64,000 nucleotides of DNA from Candidula unifasciata (GCA_905116865.2 CAJHNH020001575.1:12501-76500); one strand, 5' to 3'. Numbered from the stretch's first letter, positions 36,377-49,400 are shown. The notes: generated by a model from the sequence alone, not told the origin. Translations and numbers: made by a program.

Positions 36377-36790
36377 CAGAAACATAGGAGCCCTTGTGCT
36401 AGCCTATCCATCTTTCAGAGAAACACAGGAGCCCTTGTGCTAGCCTATCCATCTTTCAGAGAAACACAGGAGCCCTTGTGCTAGCCCATCTATCTTTTAG
36501 AGAAACACAGGAGCCCTTGTGTTAGCCTATCCATCTTTCAGAGAAACACAGGTGCCCTTGTGCTAGCCTATCCATCTTTCAGAGAAACACAGGTGCCCTT
36601 GTGCTAGCCTATCCATCTTTTAGAGAAACACATGTGCCCTTGTTCTAGCCTATCCATTTTTTTTAGAAAAACACAGATGCCCTTGTGCTAGCCTATCCAT
36701 CTTTCAGAGAAACACAGGTGGCAAACCCAAGCATATGGATCTTTTTAAGAAACACAGGTGCCACGTCCTAGCTTATCCATCCTTCAAAGT
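36377..36790. repeat. 41-bp minisatellite, about 10 copies
   Basis: Units contain AGAAACACAGGAGCCCTTGT and GCTAGCCTATCCATCTTTC with a 41-bp period. Confidence 0.95.
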
Positions 36791-36934
36791 ATGAGCCCGG
36801 GATTTCTTCCATGTACGTGCTTGCTGGATGTCCAAGTTTTTCCGCGAAAGATGCTCTTCAAAAGTTAAACATTCTTGTCATGGGATGGAGTTGTATCATT
36901 AAATATTGGAAACGTGTGAAGGAAATGTAAGCAG

Positions 36935-37425
36935 TCAGGAACTCATCTAGACTAGATCAGGAACTCATCCTGTGTGTGTTGTGCTCAATCAGGAACTCAT
37001 CTAGACTCATGCTCAATCAGAACTCACTAGACAGTATCTGTGTGTTGTGCTCAATCAGGAACTTATCCTAGACAGTATCTGTGTGTTGTGCTCAATCAGG
37101 AACACATCCTAGACAGTATCTGTGTGTTGTGCTCAATCAGGAACTCATCCTAGACAGTATCTGTGTGTTGTGCTCAATCAGGAACTCATCCTAGACAGTA
37201 TCTGTGTGTTGTGCTCAATCAGGAACTCATCCTAGACAGTATCTGTGTGTTGTGCTCAATCAGGAACTTATCCTAGACAGTATCTGTGTGTTGTGCTCAA
37301 TCAGGAACTCATCCTAGACAGTATCTGTGTGTTGTGCTCAATCAGGAACTAATCCTAGACAGTATCTGTGTGTTGTGCTCAATCAGGAACTAATCCTAGA
37401 CAGTATCTGTGTGTTGTGCCGAATC
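36935..37425. repeat. Second 41-bp minisatellite, unrelated sequence, about 11 copies
   Basis: Units contain AATCAGGAACTCATCCTAGA and CAGTATCTGTGTGTTGTGCT. The period is also 41 bp, but there is no sequence likeness to the neighbour. Confidence 0.95.
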
Positions 37426-37855
37426 AACGTCTGGTTTACATATAGAAATACCTCTTAAGATTTGTATTTTTGTAGCGCTGAAACAAATTATGCCTAAATA
37501 GGTAGCGAGTACTGGGTACCGTTGAGTACCGTCAGAAAAACAAAACTGTGTATATTCTGAAACAGCAATCCCAAAAGACCTGAACATCACGAAAGTTTGG
37601 ATAGTTAACAACATCTTGTCTCGAAAACCGAAATATGTTGACTATATCAAGCCCACGGATGATTGGACAGTATAAAAAACAGAAAAATGGAGAGAAGAGG
37701 AATAGAGCAACGTTCTGTTAGGGCCTGCTACATGATGTCTGTATCAGATATTTTGGTCTAAGTACCGGCACCAAAGCTGTAGGTACCAGCCCCTTTTTTA
37801 AAAGACACATTGTGGTGGGTTCTAGCATTTTTTTTTTTTTCTGGATACAAACCAA
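37426..37855. other. Unique spacer, no gene seen
   Basis: A 72-codon minus frame (37396-37614) has no recognised family. A poly-T run lies near 37830. Confidence 0.4.
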
Positions 37856-38200
37856 CAGATTGGTTCAATTCAAAGATTGGTCCAGTTTAGAGATTCGTTC
37901 AGTTCAAAGATTAGTTAAATTCCAGACTGGTTCAATCCAAAAACTGGTTCAATCCAAAGATTGGTTCTATTCAAAGACTAGTTCTATTCAAAAATTAGTT
38001 AAATCCAGAGGTTGGTTCAATCCAAAGATTGCTTCTATTATAAGATTGGTTCGATTCAAAGACTGGTTCTATTCACAGTTTGGTTCAATCAAAATATTCG
38101 TTCAGTTCAAGGATTATTTCAACTCCATAAATGGTTCTATTTAAAAATTAGTTCAATCTCAGACTAGTTCAATCCAAAGATTGGTTCAATCAAAGATTGC
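37856..38200. repeat. 17-bp degenerate minisatellite, about 20 copies
   Basis: Units of the type ATTGGTTCAATCCAAAG, diverged, with an open frame of 17-residue period. Confidence 0.9.
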
Positions 38201-38879
38201 TAACCTGCTTCCCAACATATCACTCAACTATTTTAAGTGACCTTACAGTTATCCATAGAACATAAATTACCGTGCTTGTTTTCTTCAGCCTTCCACGCTT
38301 CTAGAAGAAATTTACACTTGGAGGAAGGTAGGTAGTTGTACACCACCAGGGCATCACACAAGCGATAAACACCCAGTGACACAAAGTGCCACCATGCGGA
38401 TGAGGATCACCCGTGGAGAGGTCCCAGAAACCCCTTTCAGCCGTTAGGCCATATTTATGCCCCGGCTATATTCAGGGCCCCCGACAGGATCCAGGGCTGG
38501 TCTTCAAAAAACGAAAAATTGCATTCCACATGGAAATGACGTACAAAACATTCCTTTAAATGCTGCTTTGCCTTCTAATAGATTTTTTAAGGCCATTCGT
38601 AGACACAGTTCGTAAATGGACCCCACAGATACGTCTGTCGACATGTTTGCGTTGGAAAGGGTACAACAAACATTGCTGCTACACATTTGGTGAGCACAAC
38701 AGCTGGACATCCATTAAGGCTGTGCAATGTTTATAGAAATATCCACAGACGCGTTAACAGAGATTAGGGTCAATTATCAGGGGATGTAACTCATATTGTT
38801 CTTGCTTTGATAAAGAAGTGATTAAAAGTCAGTTGTCTCCCTCTAACTCAAATATGATTTCAAATATATATCTTCACTT
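38201..38879. other. Unique sequence, no gene established
   Basis: A plus-strand acceptor-like TGTTTTCTTCAG (about 38276-38287) and GT-type donor frame a 40-bp segment too short to judge. The minus frame at 38504-38710 has no known family. Confidence 0.3.
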
Positions 38880-39355
38880 CTTGCTGTAACTATCTATAGA
38901 AACATGTTCTTAATGTAACTGTCTGCATGAGTAGCTGTTCTTGTTGTAATTATCTACAATGACTTGTTCTTTTACAATTCTGCAGTGGTACCTTTTAGGT
39001 TGTAACTATCTATAACAGAGCATGTTCATTTTGTAACTTATCTACAACAGAGCAAGTTCATGTTGTCAACGATACACAACAGAGCATGTTTCTTGTTGTA
39101 ACTACCTACTGCAGAGCATGTTATTGTTGTAACTATCTACAACATATCAAATTCTTACTGTAACTGTCTACCACAGAAATAGTTCTTGTTGTAACTACCT
39201 ACAACAGATCATGTTCTTTTGATAACTATCTATAACAGAGCATGTTATTGTTGTAACTATCTGCAATAGAACATGTTCTTGTAACTTTTTGGAACAGGTT
39301 TTAATAGTAATTATCTGCTATAAAATATTTGTTGCTGCTGTTACTATCTATACAA
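38880..39355. repeat. Degenerate repeats of about 31 bp
   Basis: About 14 diverged units share GTTCTTGTTGTAACTATCTA and ACAGAGCAT. The GTTCTTGT-GTAAC word links it to the array that follows. Confidence 0.75.
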
Positions 39356-39359
39356 GAAG

Positions 39360-40385
39360 CATGTTCTTCCAGCTGTGACATTCAGTGAAAGAACAAGTTT
39401 TTGTAGCTGTAACAGTCAGTAAAAAAACAAGTTTTTGTAGCTGTAACAGTCAGTGAAAGAACGAGTTCTTGTAGCTGTAACACTCAGTGAAAGAACAATG
39501 TTCTTATAGCCGTTACATCAGCGAAAGAACAAGTTCTTGCAGCTGTAGCAGTCAGTGAAAGAACAAGTTCTTATAGCTGTAACATCAGTGAAATAACAAG
39601 TTCTTGCAGCTGTAGCAGTCAGTGAAAGAACAAGTTCTTGTAGCTGTAGCAGTCAGTGAAATAACAAGTTCTTGTATCTGTAACAGTCAGTGAAAGAACA
39701 AGTTCTTGTATCTGTAACAGTCAGTGAAAGAACAAGTTCTTATAGCTGTAACATCAGTGAAAGAACAAGTTCTATAGCTGTAACATCAGTGAAAAAACAA
39801 GTTCTTGTAGCTGTAACATCAGTGAAAGAACAAGTTCTTGTAGCTGTAGCATTCAGTGAAAGAACAAGTTCTTGTAGCTGTAACATCAGTGAAAGAACAA
39901 GTTCTTGTAGCTGTAGCATTCAGTGAAAGAACAAGTTCTTGTAGCTGTAACAGTCAGTGAAAGAACAAGTTCTTGTAGCTGTAACAGTCAGTGAAAGAAC
40001 AAGTTCTTGTAGCTGTAACAGTCAGTGAAAGAACAAGTTTTTGTAGCTGTAACAGTCAGTGAAAGAACGAGTTCTTGTAGCTGTAACATCAGTGAAAGAA
40101 CAAGTTCTTATAGCTGTAACAGTCAGTGAAAGAACAAGTTCTTGTAGCTGTAACAGTCAGTGAAAGAACAAGTTCTTGTAGCTGTAACAGTCAGTGAAAG
40201 AACAAGTTCTTGTAGCTGTAACAGTCAGTGAAAGAACAAGTTTTTGTAGCTGTAACAGTCAGTGAAAGAACGAGTTCTTGTAGCTGTAACAGTCAGTGAA
40301 AGAACAAGTTCTTGTAGCTGTAACAGTCAGTGAAAGAATGAGTTCTTGTAGCTGTAACAGTCAGTGAAAGAACAAGTTTTTGTCA
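39360..40385. repeat. 34-bp minisatellite, about 30 copies
   Basis: Units contain AACAGTCAGTGAAAGAACAA and GTTCTTGTAGCTGT. Shorter units lack the bases around GTCAGT (AACATCAGT). GAACAAGTTC inside the unit is a near-palindrome. Confidence 0.95.
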
Positions 40386-40438
40386 GTGTACATACTGACA
40401 ATGATGCTGTTACTAAAATGATGATCTTCTACACAAAC

Positions 40439-40522
40439 CCTGAATGAACAAACACAATGGTGTCCCATTCCTCAATGTGGAAGGACTCGTCTTCCACCAG
40501 CTTGAGAAGCCCTGAGATACCC
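40439..40522 (-). CDS. Candidate exon of a D-cysteine desulfhydrase / ACC deaminase-like PLP enzyme
   Basis: An 84-nt open segment on the minus strand with acceptor GGACATACAG and a weak donor GTTTGT, phase 2 at both ends. It encodes GISGLLKLVEDESF, HIEEWDTIVFVHS and a split Gly codon. Fold-type II PLP enzymes of the D-cysteine desulfhydrase family have, near the C-terminus, a block like YTGK-G-x-x-GLxxLxxxxxF...xVxFxH[TS]GG, which this matches. The split first codon is NNG, so it could complete the lysine of YTGK. It lies between two minisatellites (39.36-40.38 kb and 40.57-41.17 kb), and its low repetitiveness and codon-like conservation stand out. No other exon of the same enzyme was recognised. 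The assignment rests on about 28 residues. Confidence 0.5.
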
Positions 40523-40559
40523 CTGTATGTCCAGACAACAATTATATGTTTTACTGAGC

Positions 40560-41170
40560 AAACATCTGGATAGAAACATGAGGAAACTTAGTAGACCCTA
40601 CACTTATGAAACTCGGTAGACCCCACACACATGAAACTTGGTAGACCCCACACTTATGAAACTTAGTAGACCCCACACTTATGAAACTTGGTAGACCCCA
40701 CACACATGAAACTCGGTAGACCCCACACTTATGAAACTCGGTAGACCCCACACTTATGAAACTCGGTAGACCCCACACACATGAAACTCGGTAGACCCCA
40801 CACTCATGAAACTTGGTAGACCCCACACTCATGAAACTCAGTAGACCCCACACACATGAAACTTGGTAGACCCCACACTCATCAAACTCAGTAGACCCCA
40901 CACTCATCAAACTCAGTAGACCCCACACTCATCAAACTCAGTAGACCCCACACTCATCAAACTCAGTAGACCACACACACATGAAACTTGGTAGACCCCA
41001 CACTCATCAAACTCAGTAGACCCCACACTCATCAAACTCGGTAGACCCCACACTCATCAAACTCGGTAGACCCCACACTCATGAAACTCGGTAGACCCCA
41101 CACTCATGAAACTCGGTAGACCCCACACACATGAAACTTGGTAGACCCCACACACATAAAACCTGTTAGA
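40560..41170. repeat. 25-bp minisatellite, about 24 copies
   Basis: Units contain ATGAAACTCGGTAGACCCCA plus CACTC or CACAC. Confidence 0.95.
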
Positions 41171-41690
41171 CCCCACAACTGCAGAATTGGTGAAATCCTC
41201 CTGGACTCCCAGCGAAATTCAATTAATGTTTTAATCTTATGACCTGAAGAATTAACAAGAGCAACAACTGAGAAATACAACAGTTCATTTTTGAATTATA
41301 TGTGTTAAGTTTGAGGTCCCACTTCAGTAACGAAGACTTGTAATGATCAGTGACTGATATTGTCTGTCCCGAGAACATCCAGGCAGGTGGCGAAAACAGT
41401 TTATGGTTGCCTAGTAACATTTGGAAGCATGAAGGTCTGCTACATATGGTCGCAGTTGCTTGGTATTCACGACGAACAGTCTAGAAACTGCATTTAGGTT
41501 AATTAGTCATCATGTTTCCTGTACATTCATGGATTTCCTGTCAGAAAATTTCATAGAGTGTTTCTCTGCTTACAGAAATTCAAGCAGACCGTTTCTTATG
41601 ACTAAGTCGTATTTTCCATCAGTCAGATGTGGGACAGCTGTAAGGGACTGTTCATATACATCAACAGTTTGACCAAGTTTCTGTATTACT
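41171..41690. other. Unique sequence, no gene seen
   Basis: Short open frames without splice support. Confidence 0.35.
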
Positions 41691-42165
41691 GAAAAGAACA
41701 TATCAGAATTGAATCTATGAAAATATGTCATAGTTATCTCCCTTGAAAGGAAATGTTTCATAGGTTATCCCCCTCTGAAGGAAATACACCATAGTTATTT
41801 ACCTGCAGGGAAAATATGTGTCTTTGAAAGGTATATCTCCCCGTCTCTAGGGCGGACACCACAGTGAAACATGTCTAGCAGTTCGATGTCACAGATGATC
41901 TTTCTGTCTAGGAAATACACCACAGATGATCTCCATGTCTAGGAAATATGCCACAGATGATCTTTCTGTCTAGGAAATACACCACAGATGATCTCCATGT
42001 CTAGAAAAATACACCACAGATGATCTCCATGTCTAGGAAATATGCCACAGATGATCTCCATGTCTAGAAAATACACCACAGATGATCTCCATGTCTAGGA
42101 AATATGCCACAGATGATCTCCCTGTCTAGGAAATATGCAACAGATGATCTCCCTTTCTTCATTTA
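41691..42165. repeat. 31-bp minisatellite, about 9 copies, with a degenerate left part
   Basis: Units contain GATGATCTCCATGTCTAGGA and AATATGCCACA at 41880-42160. To the left, looser AGTTATCTCCC...GGAAAT units may be the ancestor. Confidence 0.9.
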
Positions 42166-43904
42166 TCAACAGAACCTACTGAGTACTTGTTGTGCAAGGA
42201 AGGCCACTGGCTTGGTTTCTTTACTAAAACAAAGTTTTCTCCTGGTGAATTCAAATAGCCAGACTGTCAAACACAAATTCTAACACTGACAGCTGTCCAC
42301 TTTACAAATGCTCATCAATACCTACTCCCAAACTGTTTAACACAATATTTCTGTAGAACTCTTAGTTTAACATTTTATCTCTTGATTTTATCTTTACATT
42401 AAGTGACATTCTAAAATATGTTCAACTGTCGGGATGAAACAAACCCAGCTAAGTCTGCGATACCATATCTCTAACTGACTTCATTTTCCCAATGAAAGGA
42501 TTCTAACTGTGCCAGCTATCTGTGGTTGCAAGATGCTGGAACCCAGTGTCTGCTGCAACTGTGTTATAATACACAGCTTATTTATTGTATCTATCTCCCC
42601 AATGAAAACTATGATATATAAAATACCTTATCCTCACTTTCTGGCAGTCAACCCTGGCCTGTACAAAACACTTTATTTTAATCACAGATGCAAAATTTGG
42701 TCCTCCGGCTCAGAAAAATCTGGTCAGTATGCACATCTTTAAGAACAAATGAAGTTATAAAATGGAATCACGGTATGTTTGATTTGTAGAATATTGGCAA
42801 AGATCTGGAAATAATTTACATGGAATTCTGTTGTCAACGTAAACACATGGTCAGTTCCTGTCTCCATGATTGTTCATCTCCATGGTGATCTGTATACTGT
42901 CGCCTGGGTTTGATAGCGTCTGCAAGAGAAACAGTACAGGTCATACAGGTCAAGGTTACGGATGGAACTGGGGTGTCAATGTCCTGTGTGTAGATGGTTG
43001 TTTGTGGCTATGTGTGGCAGGACAACTGACAAGGTTAGAGGAGTGGGTGACTGTGTAAGACTTCGTGTAGGAGCGGTTGTGCAATGACGTCAGGATGCTA
43101 TGGTTTACCACTAGGCTACGATATCCGCACCTTTTGGTCATTAGTCACTTTTTATGACATGTTTTCACAGGGTACTGGGTCCAACCCCCCCCCCCCCCCC
43201 CCACACACACACTAGTTGGGGCGCTAGAAACACACACTGAAATCCCTTCTTCACAAATGTGACACTATGTAGGCTTTCACGAGACAGACAATCAGCTGGC
43301 ATATCTATTAGCCTGTCTCATACATAAACCTGTGTCTAACTAGCTATAGATGATGACAATTGTGATGATGATGATGATTATAATGTAGATGATGACAATG
43401 ACGATGATGATGTTGATGATGATGGCAACAATAAAGAGATTAACCCAGACCCTATACTGTGTCATGTAACTGCCACCACTGCCACTGTGATGCAGCTTGT
43501 AAAATGTCCTGATATCAAACCAGATTAATTTTATGACTACACTAATGAGTGTAATGATCAGGGGGGTGGTTGTTTATGTAAGATTGAGTATTGCAGGTAA
43601 AATGTAATGATTGAGTGCCTGGTTGATGATGAAAGAGTGAGTGTTGGAGGTAGAATGTAATGATTTAATAGGTGGTTAATGATGAACAATTTAGTTTTGT
43701 AAGGGAAATGTAAGGGTTCGGTTGGTTGCTGTTAGAGTGAGATGTGATGTCATGTTAGAAATTTCACTGTATGGATAGAAATGTTTTATGTAATGCTGAG
43801 AGTGGTAGGGAAGTTAAAAGAGCTTCTTGCTTGACATCATGTAATAGAAAACTAAAAATACAACAAGTGGCAAACTGCAAGATGTGACTATTAAGGATCA
43901 CCCG
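42166..43904. other. Mostly unique sequence with a GATGAT patch
   Basis: Contains the weak exon candidate at 42851-42919, poly-C at 43186-43202, a GATGATGAC patch at about 43345-43425, and loose GATGATG/GGTAAAATGTAATGATT repeats near 43590-43720. No other gene signal was found. Confidence 0.4.
42851..42919 (-). CDS. Possible terminal exon, very short
   Basis: On the minus strand a strong pyrimidine-rich acceptor (TACTGTTTCTCTTGCAG) is followed by an open frame encoding TLSNPGDSIQITMEMNNHGD, then RN and a TGA. The peptide looks like a piece of a beta-sandwich domain, but it is only 22 residues. No polyadenylation signal was seen close downstream and no partner exon was found. This could be a chance match. 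Confidence 0.2.
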   Translation of the reverse strand, partial: TLSNPGDSIQITMEMNNHGDRN

Positions 43905-46900
43905 TGTGTCGACACAAGTACATGGTGATGATGCTGGAGGTTTGTGTGGTTGTTAATGTTAGCTTGATGATGCTAAAGGTTTGTGTGGTTGTTAATGTTA
44001 GCTTGATGATGCTAAAGGTTTGTGTGGTTGTTAATGTTAGCTTGAGGATGCTAAAGTTTTGTGTGGTTGTTAATGTTAGCTTGAGGATGCTAAAGGTTTG
44101 TGTGGTTGTTAATGTTAGCTTGAGGATGCTAAAGGTTTGTGTGGTTGTTAATGTTAGCTTGAGGATGCTAAAGGTTTGTGTGGTTGTTAATGTTAGCTTG
44201 AGGATGCTGAAGTTTTGTGTGGTTGTTAATGTTAGCTTGAGGATGCTAAAGGTTTGTGTGGTTGTTAATGTTAGCTTGAGGATGCTAAAGGTTTGTGTGG
44301 TTGTTAATGTTACCTTGAGGATGCTAAAGGTTTGTGTGGTTGTTAATGTTAGCTTGAGGATGCTAAAGGTTTGTGTGGTTGTTAATGTTAGCTTGGTGAT
44401 GCTAAAGGTTTGTGTGGTTGTTAATGTTAGCTTGAGGATGCTAAAGGTTTGTGTGGTTGTTAATGTTAGCTTGAGGATGCTAAAGGTTTGTGTGGTTGTT
44501 AATGTTAGCTTGAGGATGCTAAAGGTTTGTGTGGTTGTTAATGTTAGCTTGAGGATGCTAAAGGTTTGTGTGGTTGTTAATGTTAGCTTGAGGATGCTGG
44601 AGGTTTATGTGGTTGTTAATGTTAGCTTGAGGATGCTAAAGGTTTGTGTGGTTGTTAATGTTAGCTTGAGGATGCTAGAGGTTTGTGTGGTTGTTAATGT
44701 TAGCTTGAGAATGCTAAAGGTTTGTGTGGTTGCTAATGTTAGCTTGAGGATGCTAAAGGTTTGTGTGGTTGTTAATGTTAGCTTGAGGATGCTGGAGGTT
44801 TTGTGTGGTTGTTAATGTTAGCTTGATGATGCTAAAGTTTTGTGTGGTTGTTAATGTTAGCTTGAGGATGCTGAAGGTTTGTGTGGTTGTTAATGTTAGC
44901 TTGAGGATGCTACAGTTTTGTGTGGTTGTTAATGTTAGCTTGAGGATGCTGAAGGTTTGTGTGGTTGTTAATGTTAGCTTGAGGATGCTGGAGGTTTGTG
45001 TGGTTGTTAATGTTAGCTTGAGGATGCTAAAGGTTTGTGTGGTTGTTAATGTTAGCTTGATGATGCTAAAGGTTTATGTGGTTGTTAATGTTAGCTTGAG
45101 GATGCTGGAGGTTTGTGTGGTTGTTAATGTTAGCTTGAGGATGCTAAAGGTTTGTGTGGTTGTTAATGTTAGCTTGATGATGCTAAAGGTTTGTGTGGTT
45201 GTTAATGTTAGCTTGAGGATGCTAAAGGTTTGTGTGGTTGTTAATGTTAGCTTGATGATGCTAAAGGTTTGTGTGGTTGTTAATGTTAGCTTGAGGATGC
45301 TACAGTTTTGTGTGGTTGTTAATGTTAGCTTGAGGATGCTGAAGGTTTGTGTGGTTGTTAATGTTAGCTTGAGGATGCTAAAGTTTTGTGTGGTTGTTAA
45401 TGTTAGCTTGATGATGCTAAAGGTTTGTGTGGTTGTTAATGTTAGCTTGAGGATGCTAAAGGTTTGTGTGGTTGTTAATGTTAGCTTGATGATGCTAAAG
45501 GTTTGTGTGGTTGTTAATGTTAGCTTGAGGATGCTAAAGGTTTGTGTGGTTGTTAATGTTAGCTTGATGATGCTAAAGGTTTGTGTGGTTGTTAATGTTA
45601 GCTTGATGATGCTAAAGGTTTGTGTGGTTGTTAATGTTAGCTTGAGGATGCTAAAGGTTTGTGTGGTTGTTAATGTTAGCTTGATGATGCTAAAGGTTTG
45701 TGTGGTTGTTAATGTTAGCTTGAGGATGCTACAGTTTTGTGTGGTTGTTAATGTTAGCTTGAGGATGCTGAAGGTTTGTGTGGTTGTTAATGTTAGCTTG
45801 AGGATGCTAAAGTTTTGTGTGATTGTTAATGTTAGCTTGATGATGCTGGAGGTTTGTGTGGTTGTTAATGTTAGCTTGAGGATGCTAAAGTTTTGTGTGG
45901 TTGTTAATGTTAGCTTGAGGATGCTGGAGGTTTGTGTGGTTGTTAATGTTAGCTTGAGGATGCTAAGGTTTGTGTGGTTGTTAATGTTAGCTTGAGGATG
46001 CTACAGTTTTGTGTGGTGGTTGTTAATGTTAACTTGAGAATGCTAAAGGTTTGTGTGGTTGTTAATGTTAGCTTGAGAATGCTGAAGGTTTGTGTGGTTG
46101 TTAATGTTAACTTGAGAATGCTAAAGGTTTGTGTGGTTGTTAATGTTAGCTTGAGGATGCTGAAGGTTTGTGTGGTTGTTAATGTTAGCTTGATGATGCT
46201 GGAGGTTTGTGTGGTTGTTAATGTTAGCTTCAGGATGCTAAAGGTTTGTGTGGTTGTTAATGTTAGCTTGAGGATGCTAAAGGTTTGAATGGTTGTTAAT
46301 GTTAGCTTGAGGATGCTGAAGGTTTGTGTGGTTGTTAATGTTAGCTTGAGGATGCTAAAGTTTTGTGTGGTTGTTAATGTTAGCTTGATGATGCTAAAGG
46401 TTTGTGTGGTTGTTAATGTTAGCTTGAGGATGCTAAAGGTTTGTGTGGTTGTTAATGTTAGCTTGAGGATGCTAAAGGTTTGTGTGGTTGTTAATGTTAG
46501 CTTGATGATGCTAAAGGTTTGTGTGGTTGTTAATGTTAGCTTGAGGATGCTACAGTTTTGTGTGGTTGTTAATGTTAGCTTGAGGATGCTGAAGGTTTGT
46601 GTGGTTGTTAATGTTAGCTTGAGGATGCTAAAGTTTTGTGTGATTGTTAATGTTAGCTTGATGATGCTGGAGGTTTGTGTGGTTGTTAATGTTAGCTTGA
46701 GGATGCTAAAGTTTTGTGTGGTTGTTAATGTTAGCTTGAGGATGCTGGAGGTTTGTGTGGTTGTTAATGTTAGCTTGAGGATGCTAAAGGTTTGTGTGGT
46801 TGTTAATGTTAGCTTGAGGATGCTACAGTTTTGTGTGGTTGTTAATGTTAACTTGAGAATGCTAAAGGTTTGTGTGGTTGTTAATGTTAGCTTGAGAATG

Positions 46901-49400
46901 CTGAAGGTTTGTGTGGTTGTTAATGTTAACTTGAGAATGCTAAAGGTTTGTGTGGTTGTTAATGTTAGCTTGAGGATGCTGAAGGTTTGTGTGGTTGTTA
47001 ATGTTAGCTTGATGATGCTGGAGGTTTGTGTGGTTGTTAATGTTAGCTTCAGGATGCTAAAGGTTTGTGTGGTTGTTAATGTTAGCTTGAGGATGCTAAA
47101 GGTTTGAATGGTTGTTAATGTTAGCTTGAGGATTCTGGAGGTTTGTGTCGTTGTAAATGTTAGCTTGATGATGCTAAACGTTTGTGTGGTTGTTAATGTT
47201 AGCTTGATTATGCTGAAGGTTTGTGTGGTTGTTAATGTTAGCTTGATGATGCTGGAGGTTTGTGTGGTTGTTAATGTTAGCTTCAGGATGCTAAAGGTTT
47301 GTGTGGTTGTTAATGTTAGCTTGAGGATGCTAAAGGTTTGAATGGTTGTTAATGTTAGCTTGAGGATTCTGGAGGTTTGTGTCGTTGTAAATGTTAGCTT
47401 GATGATGCTAAACGTTTGTGTGGTTGTTAATGTTAGCTTGATTATGCTGGAGGTTTGTGTGGTTGTTAATGTTAGCTTGAGGATGCTAAAGGTTTGTGTG
47501 GTTGTTAATGTTAGCTTGAGGATGCTGGAGGTTTATGTGGTTGTTAATGTTAGCTTGAGGATGCTAAAGGTTTGTGTGGTTGTTAATGTTAGCTTGAGGA
47601 TGCTGGAGGTTTGTGTAGTTGTTAATGTTAGCTTGAGAATGCTAAAGGTTTGTGTGGTTGCTAATGTTAGCTTGAGGATGCTAAAGGTTTGTGTGGTTGT
47701 TAATGTTAGCTTGAGGATGCTGGAGGTTTGTGTGGTTGTTAATGTTAGCTTGATGATGCTGGAGGTTTGTGTGGTTGTTAATGTTAGCTTGAGGATGCTG
47801 AAGGTTTGTGTGGTTGTTAATGTTAGCTTGAGGATGCTACAGTTTTGTGTGGTTGTTAATGTTAGCTTGAGGATGCTGAAGGTTTGTGTGGTTGTTAATG
47901 TTAGCTTGAGGATGCTGGAGGTTTGTGTGGTTGTTAATGTTAGCTTGAGGATGCTAAAGGTTTGTGTGGTTGTTAATGTTAGCTTGATGATGCTAAAGGT
48001 TTATGTGGTTGTTAATGTTAGCTTGAGGATGCTGGAGGTTTATGTGGTTGTTAATGTTAGCTTGAGGATGCTAAAGGTTTGTGTGGTTGTTAATGTTAGC
48101 TTGATGATGCTAAAGGTTTGTGTGGTTGTTAATGTTAGCTTGAGGATGCTAAGGTTTGTGTGGTTGTTAATGTTAGCTTGATGATGCTAAAGGTTTGTGT
48201 GGTTGTTATGTTAGCTTGAGGATGCTACAGTTTTGTGTGGGTTGTTATGTTAGCTTGAGGATGCTGAAGGTTTGTGTGGTTGTTAATGTTAGCTTGAGGA
48301 TGCTAAAGTTTTGTGTGGTTGTTAATGTTAGCTTGATGATGCTAAAGGTTTGTGTGGTTGTTAATGTTAGCTTGAGGATGCTAAAGGTTTGTGTGGTTGT
48401 TAATGTTAGCTTGATGATGCTAAAGGTTTGTGTGGTTGTTAATGTTAGCTTGAGGATGCTAAAGGTTTGTGTGGTTGTTAATGTTAGCTTGATGATGCTA
48501 AAGGTTTGTGTGGTTGTTAATGTTAGCTTGATGATGCTAAAGGTTTGTGTGGTTGTTAATGTTAGCTTGAGGATGCTAAAGGTTTGTGTGGTTGTTAATG
48601 TTAGCTTGATGATGCTAAAGGTTTGTGTGGTTGTTAATGTTAGCTTGAGGATGCTACAGTTTTGTGTGGTTGTTAATGTTAGCTTGAGGATGCTGAAGGT
48701 TTGTGTGGTTGTTAATGTTAGCTTGAGGATGCTAAAGTTTTGTGTGGTTGTTAATGTTAGCTTGATGATGCTGGAGGTTTGTGTGGTTGTTAATGTTAGC
48801 TTGAGGATGCTAAAGTTTTGTGTGGTTGTTAATGTTAGCTTGAGGATGCTGGAGGTTTGTGTGGTTGTTAATGTTAGCTTGAGGATGCTAAAGGTTTGTG
48901 TGGTTGTTAATGTTAGCTTGAGGATGCTACAGTTTTGTGTGGTTGTTAATGTTAGCTTGGTGATGCTAAAGGTTTGTGTGGTTGTTAATGTTAACTTGAG
49001 AATGCTAAAGGTTTGTGTGGTTGTTAATGTTAGCTTGAGAATGCTGAAGGTTTGTGTGGTTGTTAATGTTAACTTGAGAATGCTAAAGGTTTGTGTGGTT
49101 GTTAATGTTAGCTTGAGGATGCTGAAGGTTTGTGTGGTTGTTAATGTTAGCTTGATGATGCTGGAGGTTTGTGTGGTTGTTAATGTTAGCTTCAGGATGC
49201 TAAAGGTTTGTGTGGTTGTTAATGTTAGCTTGAGGATGCTAAAGGTTTGAATGGTTGTTAATGTTAGCTTGAGGATTCTGGAGGTTTGTGTCGTTGTAAA
49301 TGTTAGCTTGATGATGCTAAAAGTTTGTGTGGTTGTTAATGTTAGCTTGATTATGCTGGAGGTTTGTGTGGTTGTTAATGTTAGCTTCAAGATGCTGAAG
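43905..49400. repeat. 5.5-kb minisatellite of a 39-bp unit, about 140 copies, with higher-order repeats
   Basis: Units contain GTGGTTGTTAATGTTAGCTT and GAGGATGCTAAAGGTTTGT. Variants at fixed positions (GATGATG, CTACAG, CTGGAG) recur in the same order. A rare variant reading AATGGTTGTTAATG occurs near 46288, 47107, 47341 and 49250. The first two spacings are 819 bp (21 units) and 234 bp (6 units), so blocks have been duplicated. The 13-codon period gives frames of several hundred codons on both strands, none of them a gene. Confidence 0.97.

Noticed and set aside
38270..38330. Plus-strand 40-bp segment between acceptor- and donor-like sites
   Set aside because: Too short, no homology, and the only plus-strand candidate. 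Chance splice-like words are common.
43904..49250. Series of forward frames of 270-396 codons and a minus frame of 381 codons
   Set aside because: Consequence of the 39-bp (13-codon) repeat. Frames on both strands are open at once and the peptides are simple periodic sequences.
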